From assembly GCF_008120935.1 (NCBI RefSeq), contig NZ_RDBO01000059.1, positions 18,849-75,686 of the forward strand: a stretch of DNA of 56,838 bases, given 5' to 3'. Positions 1 through 9,438 of this stretch are shown here, in pieces. Within the stretch, counting starts at the first letter, position 1. Each line of letters starts with the position of its first letter. The DNA is from Streptomyces sp. sk2.1. GTDB lineage: Bacteria; Actinomycetota; Actinomycetes; Streptomycetales; Streptomycetaceae. A model generated the notes under the pieces. That model saw only the letters and a program-made list of their open reading frames with translations, made no database searches and had not been told where the DNA came from. The position numbers and the translations under genes were made by a program.

Positions 1-72
1 GGTTCGGCGGATGCCGGTGGGGCGGCGGGGCGTTCGGGTTCGGCGGATGCCGGTGGGGCGGCGGGGCGTTCG
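1..72. repeat. 36-bp tandem direct repeat at the left window edge
   Basis: Bases 1-36 and 37-72 are identical by eye, and the first copy begins at base 1, so the array probably continues to the left. It lies directly after the stop codon of the ABC exporter (minus strand). The unit is 12 codons long, so it could encode a repetitive peptide, but no start codon or partner frame is visible in the window. It has no spacers and is not a CRISPR array. It may mark the point where an assembly stopped. Confidence 0.8.
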
Positions 73-76
73 GTCG

Positions 77-1987
77 TCACGGTGTCTTCGTCTCCGTCTC
101 CGGGGTGAATCGGTCGGCCTGGATCCGGAACATCCGGGCGTAGTCGCCGTCCATGGCGACCAGTTCGTCGTGGGTGCCCTGTTCCGTGACCGCGCCCCGT
201 GAGAGCACCACGATCCGGTCGGCGCGCCGCACCGTCGAGAAGCGGTGGGAGATGAGTACGACGGTCTTGTTCTCGGTGATGTCGAGCAGGAGGTCGTGGA
301 GTTCGGTCTCGCCCCGTACGTCGAGGGCGGACGTCGGTTCGTCCAGGATCAGGACGCCGGCCCCGTGGTACAGCGCCCAGAGGGCCCGTGCGATGCCGAC
401 GCGCTGCCACTGGCCGCCGGAGAGGTCGACGCCGCCGAACGCCCGGTCGAGGACGGTGGACCAGCCGTCCGGCAGCTTCGCGACGACCTCGTCGAGCCCG
501 GCGGCGCGGGCGATCTCCTCCAGGGCCGCCGGGGCCGGTTCCTCGTCCGGGGCGCCCATGAGGACGTTCTCGCGCACGGTCAGTCCCCAGCGGATCCAGT
601 CCTGGAAGAGGACCGCGAACTGTTGCCACCACTGTTCGGTGTCGACCCGGGCGAGGTCGACGCCGTCGACCAGGATGCGGCCCTCGGTGGGTTCGTACAG
701 TCCGCCGAGGAGTTTCACGAGGGTGGTCTTGCCCGCCCCGTTGACCCCGACGACGGCGACGGAGCTGCCCGCTTCGAGGGTGAGGTCGAGGTTGCGCAGC
801 ACCCAGACGTCCGAGCCGGGGTAACGGAAGCCCACGTTCTCGAAGACGATCGAATGGGCGAGCACGGGGGGTGTGTCCGGCTTCCGCGCGGTCCCGGCGC
901 CCGTGGTGTCGTCCCCGGGGGGCCGGTTCGGGGCGGCGTGCTCCTCCAGTTCGCGCACCTGGCTCAGCAGGGCGCCCCCCATCGCGATGTTCAGCAGGTC
1001 CGGGGTGAGCACGGTCAGCCCCACGAGACCGATCGCGGCCACGGCGAAGGTGGTGAACCGGCCGATCGAGAGGTCCCCGTTCCTGGCGTCGAGGGCGAGC
1101 AGGACGAACACCAGGGTCTGGGCCACGAGGACGGCTCCGCCGCTGAGCAGGGAGACCCTGGCGACGGTTCCCCGTCCCCCGCGCACCTGGGCGAGAGCGG
1201 TGCCCCATTCCCTGCGGTAGCGGCCGACGAGCCAGTCGGCGAGTCCGAAGACCCGGACCTCCTTGCCCATCCCGGGAGTGGTCAGGGTGTCCTTGAGGTA
1301 CGTGACCCGCCGCATCAGCGCGGGTGTGCTCTCCGCCGATTCGAGGCCCCGCTGGTAGAGGCGGGAGACCGTGGTCATGGCGTACGCGTAGGCGGCCAGG
1401 AGGAGCAGGGCCACCCACCAGCGGTAGGCGAACAGGACGAGGGCGCCGAGCACGGCGCCGCCCCGGATCACCGCCACGTTGGCCACGCCCACCACGGCGT
1501 CCCTGACCCGGGTGCCGGACATGCCCGCGTTGATGCCGGACACGAGCCCGCGGAACTCCGGGCTCTCCGTGTCCGCGGCGCGTGCGGGGCGTTGCAGTGC
1601 GGACATGACCCGCACGCCGACCTGACGGCCCAGCCTGCGGCCCAGCGATTCGGCCCATGCCTGGGACAGCGGGGGCAGTACCTGGAGCAGGAGGAAGACC
1701 ACGCCGAGCACGAGTGCCGCGGCGGCCGCCCCGCCCGCGAGGAACGGGGTCCCCTCGCCGCGGGCCGTTCCGGCGAGTTCACCGGCGAGCAGGCCCGACG
1801 CCACGGCGAGCGCGGCCGGGAGCGCGGCGATCACCGCGATCAGCGCCGTCAGGGCGATGGTGCGCGACCGGTTCGCGCGGACGAGCTCGCCGAGCAGAAC
1901 GACGGTCGGAGCAGGGGGTCTCCGGGTTCGCCGGTCCTCTCCGGAATCGGCCTCCCGGCCCGGCAGGACATGGTTCTCCGCTGACAC
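77..1987 (-). CDS. ABC transporter, fused membrane and ATP-binding domains
   Basis: This 636-aa half-transporter has an N-terminal membrane domain of about six hydrophobic segments (residues ~40-350) and a C-terminal nucleotide-binding domain with Walker A GVNGAGKTT, signature LSGGQ, Walker [13 protein letters not shown] and a final switch His (ISHR). Such homodimeric transporters usually export lipopeptides, peptides or lipids. The GTG start at 1987 is preceded by AAGGATGGAAC, a reasonable ribosome binding site. It is the last gene of the left block, 88 bp after the free-standing C domain, so product export or self-protection is the likely role (inference). The substrate cannot be read from sequence. 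Confidence 0.93.
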   Translation of the reverse strand: MSAENHVLPGREADSGEDRRTRRPPAPTVVLLGELVRANRSRTIALTALIAVIAALPAALAVASGLLAGELAGTARGEGTPFLAGGAAAAALVLGVVFLLLQVLPPLSQAWAESLGRRLGRQVGVRVMSALQRPARAADTESPEFRGLVSGINAGMSGTRVRDAVVGVANVAVIRGGAVLGALVLFAYRWWVALLLLAAYAYAMTTVSRLYQRGLESAESTPALMRRVTYLKDTLTTPGMGKEVRVFGLADWLVGRYRREWGTALAQVRGGRGTVARVSLLSGGAVLVAQTLVFVLLALDARNGDLSIGRFTTFAVAAIGLVGLTVLTPDLLNIAMGGALLSQVRELEEHAAPNRPPGDDTTGAGTARKPDTPPVLAHSIVFENVGFRYPGSDVWVLRNLDLTLEAGSSVAVVGVNGAGKTTLVKLLGGLYEPTEGRILVDGVDLARVDTEQWWQQFAVLFQDWIRWGLTVRENVLMGAPDEEPAPAALEEIARAAGLDEVVAKLPDGWSTVLDRAFGGVDLSGGQWQRVGIARALWALYHGAGVLILDEPTSALDVRGETELHDLLLDITENKTVVLISHRFSTVRRADRIVVLSRGAVTEQGTHDELVAMDGDYARMFRIQADRFTPETETKTP

Positions 1988-2075
1988 GTTCCATCCTTAC
2001 GTTCGCGGCGTCGGCTCGCGCTCTCGTGGCAAGGGGCCGGGACATCCTGGAACGGGCCCGGTTCACGACGACTGG

Positions 2076-3437
2076 TTATGCGGAGAGATTCTGCCGCCGC
2101 CCCCCTGCCGCAGCCACTACAAGATCAGCCAGTTCATCGGCAAGTTCCGACACCGTTCCGGGACTCCACAGGGCGGGCGGGGACCAGAGTTCGAGGAGTC
2201 CTCCGTGGCCCTCCCCCATGCTCAGGGTGAGGTCGTGGCGCAGGTGCAGCGAGGCCCTGGGCAGTGGTTCGACCGTCAGCGGCCCGAGCCGTACGGCCGA
2301 CATGGTGACGTTGAACTGCTCGGTCCCGACGTTGGTGAGCGGATCCGCGGTGGAGAGCACCGGTCCCGCCGCACGGGCCACCTCCCGGTAGGGCACGTCC
2401 GTGTGCCGGAGCGCGGCGAGCACCGCCTCGCTTCCCCGGGCAACGGCCTGTTCGGGGGTGTCGCGCGGGGTCGTCCGCACCACGACGGGCACGGCGTTGA
2501 CCATGCAGCCCATCACCGGGGCGTCCTGCGGACGGCGCACGGCCACGGGGGCGGCGAAAACGGCCCCCGTCCCCCCCGTGGTCCGGGCGAGGAGCAGCGC
2601 CAGGAGACCGGTGAGTCCCATGTAGACGGAGGCGCCGGACCGCGCGCAGGTCCGGGCGAAGGCCGGCCGTTGCGCGTCGGGGACGGGGACCCGCACACCG
2701 ACCGCGCGCCGTTCGCCGCGGTTCCCGGTCAGGTCCGGATGGCCGAAGCGGTACGGCTCGCGCGGCAGTTCGCGGGCGACCAGGTCCGCCGTCCCGTTCG
2801 CGGTGGCGGCCCGTTCCCGCGCCAGCCGGTCGCGCAGCCAGTCCCGGTAGCCGGTGGCCGGGGGCCGCGGCTCGGGTGCCCGGCCCAGGACGCGGGCGCC
2901 GTAGCCGGCCAGCAGGGTCCGCAGCAGCACCCCGTGCGACCAGCCGTCGGAGATCAGGTGGTGCACGACGCAGACGAAGAGGTGCTCCTCGGCGGAAAGA
3001 CGCAGGAGGCGCACCCGCCACAGCGGCCCCTCGCTCAGGGCGAAGGGCTCGGCGGAGGCGAGGGCGACGCAGCGGTCCACCCGGTCCCGGCGGACCTGTT
3101 CGGGCAGCGCCGACAGGTCCAGGACCTTCCAGTCGACGTGTTCGGCGTCGAAGACCTGACGGGGCTCGTCGGTGCCGACGATCCGGCACCGGAGCGCCTC
3201 GTGGGCCGCCCCGGCGGACCGGGTCGCGTCGTGCAGCGCCCCGGTGTCCAGGGCGCCGGTGAGGCGGAGGACGGCGACGTCGTGGTAGCCCGACAGGCCG
3301 GGCGCCAGCTGTTCGGCGAGCCACATTCCCTGTTGTGTCCCGGTCAGCGGCAGCGCCGCCGTGGCCGGCCGCCCGGAGCGGTGGCGCAGCAGCGCGGCCA
3401 GCCGCGCGCGGTCGACCGCCGGGGCCCCGTCGCTCAC
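2076..3437 (-). CDS. Free-standing NRPS condensation domain
   Basis: This is a single condensation domain of 453 aa with no fused A or T domain. The catalytic HHxxxDG motif is intact (HHLISDGW), so peptide or ester bond formation is possible. The GTG start at 3437 overlaps the stop of the upstream P450 as GTGA and follows GGGGGAG, which decides the start; an open frame reaching back to 4100 is the shadow of the P450 gene. With A-T (5919-7715) and KS-AT-ACP proteins also encoded as separate polypeptides, it probably works in trans on carrier-bound substrates. As the last biosynthetic enzyme before the exporter, and with no type I thioesterase present, it is also a candidate for the release step (inference). 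Confidence 0.9.
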   Translation of the reverse strand: MSDGAPAVDRARLAALLRHRSGRPATAALPLTGTQQGMWLAEQLAPGLSGYHDVAVLRLTGALDTGALHDATRSAGAAHEALRCRIVGTDEPRQVFDAEHVDWKVLDLSALPEQVRRDRVDRCVALASAEPFALSEGPLWRVRLLRLSAEEHLFVCVVHHLISDGWSHGVLLRTLLAGYGARVLGRAPEPRPPATGYRDWLRDRLARERAATANGTADLVARELPREPYRFGHPDLTGNRGERRAVGVRVPVPDAQRPAFARTCARSGASVYMGLTGLLALLLARTTGGTGAVFAAPVAVRRPQDAPVMGCMVNAVPVVVRTTPRDTPEQAVARGSEAVLAALRHTDVPYREVARAAGPVLSTADPLTNVGTEQFNVTMSAVRLGPLTVEPLPRASLHLRHDLTLSMGEGHGGLLELWSPPALWSPGTVSELADELADLVVAAAGGRRQNLSA

Positions 3438-4672
3438 CGCCGTGCTCCCCCGTCCGCGACGAGTTCCAGCGGCAGACTGCTCATGCCTCCGAAGAAGTTG
3501 GAGTACACGGGTTCGGGTTCGCCCGCGAGACGGATCTCGCCGACCATCGCGCGGAGTTCCTCCAGGACGACCTTGATCTCCAGCCGGGCGAGGTGGACCC
3601 CGAGGCAGAAGTGCGGTCCCGCGCCGAAGGCGAGGTGGGGGTTGGAGGCCCTGGCCGGATCGAGCCGGTCCGGGTCGGCGTGGACCCGCTCGTCGCGGTT
3701 GGCGGAGACGTTCCACAGGGTGACGATGTCGCCCGCGCGGATGCGTCGGCCGTGCAGTTCGCTGTCCTCGACGGCCATGCGTCCCTGGTGCATCGACGGC
3801 GTGGTCCAGCGCAGGAACTCCTCGACGGCCCGGTCGGCATCCAGCCGTCCGTCCTTCAGCGCCTGCCACGTCTCCGGTCTGCGGGCCAGTTCGTACGCCA
3901 TGCCGACGATGGTCAGCCTGGTGGTCTCGTCCCCGCCGAGGATGAGGCTGTAGCAGTTGAACACGATCTCGTCGTCGGTGAGCGCCCGTCCTCTGACCCT
4001 GGCGGTCGCCAGCAGGCCGGTCACGTCGTCCCGCGGTTCGGCCCGGCGGTCCTCCAGGAGGCCGGCGAAGTAGAAGAGGATGTTGTTCTTCGCCTTCCAC
4101 GCGTCGGCCTCGGTGTGGTCGGGGGACACCGAGGAGACGGCCGACGAGGTCATGGCCAGGAGGTGCGGACGGTCCGCGACGGGCACGCCGAGCAGGTCAC
4201 CGATGGCCGTCAGCGGTATGGCCGCGGCCACGTCGCGGGCGAAGTCGCAACGGCCCCGGTCGAGCGCGTCCCGCAGCAGTCGCCGGGCCGCGTCGCGGAT
4301 GAGGCCCTCGGTGGCGGCGAGCGCACCGGGCGAGAAGCTCCGGGTCAGGAGCCGGCGGAGCGCCGTGTGCTGCGGGCCGTCGGTCACCGAGACCATGCGC
4401 CCGCCCGCCGAGTCGCCGTCCCCCCGCAGCGCGTCGAGGACGTTGCCGCGCTCCGAGGTGAAGCGCACGGCGTCGCCGTAGACGGCCCGCACGTCGTCGT
4501 GCCGGGTCAGTACCCAGAAGCCTTCCCGCGTGCCCCGGGGCGGCTGCCAGTGGACGGGGTCCTCGTCGCGCAGCCGGCGCCAGACGGGGCCGAGGTCGTG
4601 CTCCGCGTGCAGGCGCGGGTCGGCGAGGTCGATCCGGTCGAGGTCCCGTGTCGGGAGGGGTGGACGGTTCAT
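3434..4672 (-). CDS. Cytochrome P450 (first of a tandem pair by coordinate)
   Basis: This is a soluble bacterial P450 of 412 aa. The I-helix oxygen-activation motif GGDETT and the haem-binding segment FGAGPHFCLG (Cys ~356) are intact. The length is normal. It ends in a GTGA overlap with the condensation-domain gene and lies 38 bp downstream of a second P450. P450s encoded next to stand-alone A-T didomains (NovI, NikQ type) hydroxylate the carrier-bound amino acid, so beta-hydroxylation or a second oxidation of the residue loaded by the 5919-7715 A-T protein is the simplest role (inference). No ferredoxin or reductase is encoded nearby. Confidence 0.93.
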   Translation of the reverse strand: MNRPPLPTRDLDRIDLADPRLHAEHDLGPVWRRLRDEDPVHWQPPRGTREGFWVLTRHDDVRAVYGDAVRFTSERGNVLDALRGDGDSAGGRMVSVTDGPQHTALRRLLTRSFSPGALAATEGLIRDAARRLLRDALDRGRCDFARDVAAAIPLTAIGDLLGVPVADRPHLLAMTSSAVSSVSPDHTEADAWKAKNNILFYFAGLLEDRRAEPRDDVTGLLATARVRGRALTDDEIVFNCYSLILGGDETTRLTIVGMAYELARRPETWQALKDGRLDADRAVEEFLRWTTPSMHQGRMAVEDSELHGRRIRAGDIVTLWNVSANRDERVHADPDRLDPARASNPHLAFGAGPHFCLGVHLARLEIKVVLEELRAMVGEIRLAGEPEPVYSNFFGGMSSLPLELVADGGARR

Positions 4673-4710
4673 CAGGCTGCTTCCTGGCCGGGAGGGGTGG
4701 GGCCGGTACG

Positions 4711-5922
4711 TCAGGGGAGGCGCACCTGCACGGGCAGGTGGGTCGGCCCGAGCATGAAGTTCGAGCGCAGTTGCCGGGGCGGGCCGTCCGGCTCGAAGCG
4801 CAGGCGGCGGGTGGCGATCTCCTGGAGGAGGAGACCGACCTCCATCTGGGCGAGCCCCATGCCGATGCAGCGATGGGCGCCCACGCCGAAGGCGATGTGC
4901 CGGTTCGGGGTGCGTCGCACGTCGAACCGGTCCGCGTCGGCGAACTGGCTCTCGTCGCGGTTCGCCGAGGCGTTCCAGAGGGTCACCGAGTCCCCTGCTT
5001 CGATCCGTCGGCCGTGCAGGTCGATGTCGCGGGTCGCGGTGCGCTGGACGTAGGCGTTGGTGGAGGTCCAGCGGAAGATCTCGTCGAGCGCGGTCGGCAG
5101 GCAGTCCGGTTCGCTGTTGAGCACGGCTGCCTGGTCGGGCCAGTCGATGAGGGTCTGCACCGCGGCGGCGGCGGTGAAGGGCGTGGTCTCGTTGCCCCCG
5201 ACCGCCACGTTGAGGCAGTTGTAGAGGATCTCGTCCTCGGTGAGGCCGCGGCCGTTGACGGTCGCGTTCAGCAGGATGGTCACCAGGTCCTCGGCCGGTG
5301 ACCGGCGGCGTTCCTCGACGAGCGCGGTGATGAAGTCGAAGATCTCGACCTGGGTGGCGGCCAGCCCGGTGGCCCCGGCGGAGGAGGACCGGTACGCGGG
5401 GTCCTGGAAGCCGATCATGGAGCGGGTGAGCGACAGCAGGTGCAGGGCGTCGGTGCGGCCCAGGCCGAACATGACGGCCAGCAGCCCGGCGGGGAGTTCC
5501 GGCGCGACCTCCCGGGCGAAGTCGCCCCCGCCCTCGTTCTGGAACCTGTCGAGAGCGGCGCGGACGCCGCCCCGCACCGCGTGCCTGGCCCGTTCCACCA
5601 GCTCGGGGAGGAACGCCTTGTGGATCTGCTGGCGCAGGAGGCGGTGCTGCGGGTCGTCGGACGCGATGAGCATGCGTCCCGACGCGGAGTCGGCCTCCCT
5701 GCGGTAGGAGCCGCCCAGGACGGTGCCCTGCCGGGAGGAGAAGGCGGCGGCGTCGACGTACGCGGCCGTGACGTCCTCCATGCGGGTGAGCGCCCAGAAT
5801 CCGCCCTGCGCCGTGGCGTTCCAGTACACCGGGTGCTCCGCGCGCAGTTCCTTCCAGACGGCGTGCGGGTCGCCCCCGGTGAAGAGGTCGAGATCGGTGA
5901 GGTCGATCACTGAGGTGGTCAC
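4711..5922 (-). CDS. Cytochrome P450 (second of the pair, adjacent to the A-T gene)
   Basis: This 403-aa P450 has the I-helix motif GGNETT and the haem segment [10 protein letters not shown] (Cys ~352). The GTG start at 5922 overlaps the stop of the A-T gene as GTGA, so the two are translationally coupled. This immediate coupling makes it the stronger candidate for acting on the aminoacyl-T intermediate. It resembles its neighbour in layout (short N terminus, GGxETT), which suggests an old duplication, but key residues differ and the two probably perform separate oxidations. Confidence 0.93.
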   Translation of the reverse strand: MTTSVIDLTDLDLFTGGDPHAVWKELRAEHPVYWNATAQGGFWALTRMEDVTAAYVDAAAFSSRQGTVLGGSYRREADSASGRMLIASDDPQHRLLRQQIHKAFLPELVERARHAVRGGVRAALDRFQNEGGGDFAREVAPELPAGLLAVMFGLGRTDALHLLSLTRSMIGFQDPAYRSSSAGATGLAATQVEIFDFITALVEERRRSPAEDLVTILLNATVNGRGLTEDEILYNCLNVAVGGNETTPFTAAAAVQTLIDWPDQAAVLNSEPDCLPTALDEIFRWTSTNAYVQRTATRDIDLHGRRIEAGDSVTLWNASANRDESQFADADRFDVRRTPNRHIAFGVGAHRCIGMGLAQMEVGLLLQEIATRRLRFEPDGPPRQLRSNFMLGPTHLPVQVRLP

Positions 5923-7715
5923 TGCGGCACCGCCTCCTTCCTGAGCGTGTCGATCAGCCGCGCCTGGTCCTCCAGGACGCTGTGCTCGAACAGGGCCTCG
6001 GGGCTGACCTCGACGCTCAGCCGTCGGCCGACCTGCAGGCGTACGCGCACCGCCAGCAGCGAGTGGCCGCCGAGCGCGAAGAAGTCGTCGCTCCGTCCCA
6101 CGGCCTCGACCGCCAGCAGGTCCTCCCAGACCCGGGCCAGGAAGCGTTCCGTCTCGGTGCTCGGCTCGGCGTAGGCACCGCGCCGGGCCGCCCGGTCGTC
6201 CCGGACGTCGAGCAGCGCCCTCCAGTCGCGCTTGCCGTGGAGATCGGCCGGCATGGTCTCCAGGACGACGATCTCCGCGGGCACCAGCGGGGCCGGTACG
6301 TCCCGGGACAGTTCGGCACGCAGTTCCCTGAGCACCAGCCGCGTCCCCTCCTGCGGTACGACGAACGCCACCAGCCTGCGTTCACCCGCCTCCCCCGCGG
6401 CGGTGACCGCGGCCTCGGACACCCCCGAGCAGCGCAGCAGCAGCTGTTCGACCTCCAGCGGTTCCACGCGGTGGCCGCTGATCTTGACCTGGTTGTCGAT
6501 GCGTCCGAGGTAGGACACGACACCGTCGGCGTCGCGTACGACCCGGTCGCCCGTCGCGTACATCCGCGAGCCGTCCGCGGCGAACGGGTCGGCGACGAAC
6601 CGGGTGGCGCTGAGCCCCGGCCGGCCGTGGTAGCCGCGGCCGACGCCCTTGCCCGCCACGTACAGCTCCCCCGGTTCGCCCGGCGGAACGGGACGCATCG
6701 CCGGGTCGAGCACATGGAGTCCGGCGCCCTCGAAGGCGCTGCCGATGGGTACTTGCTCCTCGGGGCCGACCGGGCCGTCGACCGGGAAGCCCGTGCAGGC
6801 GACGGTCGTCTCGGTCGGACCGTAGAGGTTGAACAGGTCCCCCTCGAAGCCGCCCTCGCGCAGTTGCCGACAGGTGGCGGGAAGGAGGACGTCCCCGCCG
6901 GAGCAGAGCAGGCTCAGCGTGGCGAACGCCTCCCGGTCGTGGCGCGCCACGTGGTTGAGGGCGACGGCGGGGGCGAGCATGGCGGTGACACGGCGTCGCC
7001 GGATCTCCTTGCCGAGGTCGGTGGCCATCAGTTCGGGGATGCCGGGCGTGACCACGATCTCGGCCCCGCCCGCGAGGGCGCGCCACACCTCGAAGGTGAA
7101 GGTGTCGAAGGAGATGCCGGACGCCTGGGCGAAGCGGTGGCCGGGCCCCAGCCGGGGCAGGGCCTCGTCGACGGCGAAGCCCACCATCTGCCGGTGTTCG
7201 AGGACGATTCCCCGGGGTGTCCCGGTGGAGCCGGAGGTGTAGAGGAGGCAGGCGCCCGACGCCGGGAGCGGGCGGGCCGGCCCGGTGGGCGGCGTGGTGC
7301 GCGGCGGTTCCTCCCGGCCGGGGTCCCACTCCCATTCGATGACGTACGGGACGGTGGCCGCCAGTCGCTTCGCCCAGCCGGGGGCGGTGATCGCCGCGGT
7401 GGCGCGGCCGTCCCGGAGCATGTGCTCGCGGCGCCGCCGCGGGTAGACCTCGTCGACGGGGAGGTAGACGGCGCCCGCGGTGAGCACCGCGACCACCGCG
7501 ACGACCACGCCGACGCCCCGGGGCATGTGGACGGCGACGACGTCGCCGGGTGCCACGCCTTCCTCGGCGAGGCGCGCCGCGAGGGCCTCGGCCCGCTCGG
7601 TGAGCTGTGTGTAGGTGAGCCCGCCCGTCGCGTCGCTCACGGCCGGTGCGTCGGGGTGGTGCCGTGCGCTCCGTGCGAGCAGGTCGACGAGTGTCTCCGG
7701 GTGGCTCTCCGTCAT
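5919..7715 (-). CDS. NRPS adenylation-thiolation didomain (A-T)
   Basis: This 598-aa protein has a complete A domain (residues ~1-500) with A3 [14 protein letters not shown]5 NLYGPTETT and the catalytic Lys in the A10 segment (HGKRDW). A carrier domain follows with LGGHSLLA (phosphopantetheine Ser ~550). Hand alignment to GrsA gives the pocket D-T-F-L-C-G-L-V-A-K, which I cannot match to a known substrate. The ATG at 7715 overlaps the stop of the thioesterase-fold gene as ATGA; the longer open frame to 8933 is shadow. It has no C domain. With two P450s downstream and a Cys-type alpha/beta hydrolase upstream, it looks like an off-line loading station where an amino acid is oxidised while tethered. 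Confidence 0.93.
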   Translation of the reverse strand: MTESHPETLVDLLARSARHHPDAPAVSDATGGLTYTQLTERAEALAARLAEEGVAPGDVVAVHMPRGVGVVVAVVAVLTAGAVYLPVDEVYPRRRREHMLRDGRATAAITAPGWAKRLAATVPYVIEWEWDPGREEPPRTTPPTGPARPLPASGACLLYTSGSTGTPRGIVLEHRQMVGFAVDEALPRLGPGHRFAQASGISFDTFTFEVWRALAGGAEIVVTPGIPELMATDLGKEIRRRRVTAMLAPAVALNHVARHDREAFATLSLLCSGGDVLLPATCRQLREGGFEGDLFNLYGPTETTVACTGFPVDGPVGPEEQVPIGSAFEGAGLHVLDPAMRPVPPGEPGELYVAGKGVGRGYHGRPGLSATRFVADPFAADGSRMYATGDRVVRDADGVVSYLGRIDNQVKISGHRVEPLEVEQLLLRCSGVSEAAVTAAGEAGERRLVAFVVPQEGTRLVLRELRAELSRDVPAPLVPAEIVVLETMPADLHGKRDWRALLDVRDDRAARRGAYAEPSTETERFLARVWEDLLAVEAVGRSDDFFALGGHSLLAVRVRLQVGRRLSVEVSPEALFEHSVLEDQARLIDTLRKEAVPQ

Positions 7716-8518
7716 GTTGCGGCTCCTGAACCGTTCGGTGCGGTGTCCGTGACCGCTTCGGTGAACTCCTCGTCGATCAGCCTGATGAGGGCCGTCGGCG
7801 CCGAGAGGTAGGTGAGTTTCCCGCCGGCGAGCACGCGTTGGCGCACCGTGCCGTACGCGTTCCACCGGCTCATGTCGGCCGGTGCCGTCTCGGGGTCGTC
7901 CGTCCAGCCGATCGTGGTGATGGGGAATGTCAGCGGTCCGGGCCCGGGGGCCGTGTAGCGGAAGCACATCTCGACGTCCCCGCGCAGCACGCGCACGGCG
8001 AGCGGCATCAGTTCGGGCAGGACCTCGCCGCCGCCGGTGGCGTCCACCACGGCCTGGATCTCCTGGGCGAACTGGGTGTCCGTCATGGACGGGTGGAAGA
8101 CCCCGGTGAGACCCGGGCCCGGTGGCCGGTAGCGCCGTTCGGGCGGCTCGTGCGGGACCTTCGCCGACGAGACGACCAGCAGGCTCGGCCGACGTACGCC
8201 CAGGCTCTCCAGCCGGGCGGCGAGGGCGTGGCCGAGCAGTGCCCCCATGCAGTGCCCGAACAGGACGTAGGGCCGGTCCAGGTGCGGCCGAAGGGCCTCG
8301 GCGGCGCCTTCCGCGAAGGCGTCGAAGGTCTCGTACGGGGCTTCCCCCACGCGCCCCTCCCGACCGGGGGGCTGCACGGCGCAGACCTCCAGGTCCCCGA
8401 CGCGGGAGGGCCAGTGCCGGTACGAGGACGCGCCCGTCCCCGCGTAGGGCAGGCAGAAGAGCCGGGCTTCGGCATCGGGGGACGGAGGGCGCAGGAACCA
8501 CCGTCCGGTCGATCGCAT
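7712..8518 (-). CDS. Thioesterase-fold protein with Cys nucleophile (possible aminoacyl shuttle)
   Basis: This 268-aa alpha/beta hydrolase has the length and motifs of type II thioesterases. The nucleophile elbow reads GHCMG (Cys90) instead of GHSMG, and the segment normally carrying the catalytic His (GGH) reads GGK. The acidic position (DDPETAP) is kept. Established precedent: the Cys-type family members CmaE and SyrC move aminoacyl groups between carrier domains rather than hydrolysing them. Its position, coupled by ATGA to an off-line A-T didomain with P450s, fits such a shuttle (inference). ATG at 8518 is preferred over GTG at 8521 because GGAGG lies 6 nt upstream. A proofreading thioesterase remains possible. 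Confidence 0.88.
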   Translation of the reverse strand: MRSTGRWFLRPPSPDAEARLFCLPYAGTGASSYRHWPSRVGDLEVCAVQPPGREGRVGEAPYETFDAFAEGAAEALRPHLDRPYVLFGHCMGALLGHALAARLESLGVRRPSLLVVSSAKVPHEPPERRYRPPGPGLTGVFHPSMTDTQFAQEIQAVVDATGGGEVLPELMPLAVRVLRGDVEMCFRYTAPGPGPLTFPITTIGWTDDPETAPADMSRWNAYGTVRQRVLAGGKLTYLSAPTALIRLIDEEFTEAVTDTAPNGSGAAT

Positions 8519-8614
8519 CACTGTCCTCCAAGTCGCGGGCGCACGGGTCGGCGGTCCGGTGCCCGCCGGGCGTGCCCGCTCCCGCGGACCCGCCCGGCGG
8601 TGACCGGCCCCCCG

Positions 8615-9370
8615 TCATCGCAGGGCGGAGTCCTTGGGGCGCTCGGCACGGGCGGTCGCCGCCCGGTCCACCTCGGCGCGGAACCCGGCCAGCGCGCGCA
8701 CCGGGTCGGTGCCTTCCGCGAAGAGGCACGAGTTGACGAGCACCGACTGGAATCCGCGGCGGAAGGCGTCCCGGACGTGCTCGACGGAGCCGATCCCGCC
8801 GTCGAGCATCACCGGCACGGGGCTCCCCTCCAGGAGGGCGGTGACCTCGTCGAGGGACTCGGGGGCGATGCCCCGGCGGGCCCCGATCCCCGACCCCATC
8901 ACCCGCACCATGGTGCTGCCGAGTTCGACGCACTGGTCGAAGGTGCGCCGGTCAGGTGTGATCAGCGGCCACACCTCGAGACCGTCGTCGATCAGCTCGC
9001 GGGCGGCGGCGACGACCTCCTCGTTGACGCCGAGCTTCAGGCCGGGGTCCAGGACCTCCAGCTTGATGACGCGGATGCCGGTGAGTTCGACGGCGCGCCG
9101 GGCGCGCTTGACCGCCTCGGCGGCCGTGGTGGGGTGGTTGATGTTGAGGACCGGGCGCAGTCCCAACTCCCCGCCCACGAGGTCGCGCACGCCGCCGAGG
9201 GTGGCGTCGGCGTAGCCGACGGGCAGGTCGTCGCCGTCGTCCACGCTGTCGATGGTGTGCGTGTTGACGGCGAGGTAGGAGCACTTGCTGGCCCGGAGCA
9301 TCTCGACGGCCAGCTGGGTCGTCACTCGGTGGGAGGGCTGGGCGCCGAAGCAGTGGAAGAGGTCTATCAC
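8615..9370 (-). CDS. ThiG-like (thiazole synthase family) enzyme
   Basis: This 251-aa TIM-barrel protein resembles ThiG. The Lys that forms the imine with the ketose phosphate in ThiG lies in VIKLEV (Lys103), and the phosphate-binding MLDGGIGS and the VLVNSCLF stretch are present. ThiG uses a sulfur-carrier thiocarboxylate and deoxyxylulose phosphate; the homologue BexX makes a 2-thiosugar. No ThiS, CysO or MoaD-like carrier is encoded here, so a carrier from primary metabolism would be needed, or the enzyme does different imine chemistry. GTG at 9370 follows GAGGAG. It is separated by 68 bp from the aminotransferase gene and 96 bp from the thioesterase-fold gene. Sulfur incorporation is inference. 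Confidence 0.82.
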   Translation of the reverse strand: MIDLFHCFGAQPSHRVTTQLAVEMLRASKCSYLAVNTHTIDSVDDGDDLPVGYADATLGGVRDLVGGELGLRPVLNINHPTTAAEAVKRARRAVELTGIRVIKLEVLDPGLKLGVNEEVVAAARELIDDGLEVWPLITPDRRTFDQCVELGSTMVRVMGSGIGARRGIAPESLDEVTALLEGSPVPVMLDGGIGSVEHVRDAFRRGFQSVLVNSCLFAEGTDPVRALAGFRAEVDRAATARAERPKDSALR

Positions 9371-9438
9371 GGTTCTCCTCGGGGCGGGGAGCGGCGGACG
9401 GGAAGGGTTCGGATGAGGTTTCGGGGGTCGGCCGGTGT

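Noticed and set aside
1..72. CRISPR array
   Set aside because: Two adjoining identical units with no spacers; a tandem repeat, not CRISPR.
245..1984. Long plus-strand open frame opposite the ABC exporter
   Set aside because: Antisense shadow of a high-GC gene; the translation is low-complexity and has no domain, while the minus strand has full ABC motifs.
7716..8933. N-terminal extension of the A-T open frame beyond 7715
   Set aside because: The extra residues are Arg/Pro-rich shadow of the thioesterase-fold gene; the ATGA overlap fixes the start at 7715.
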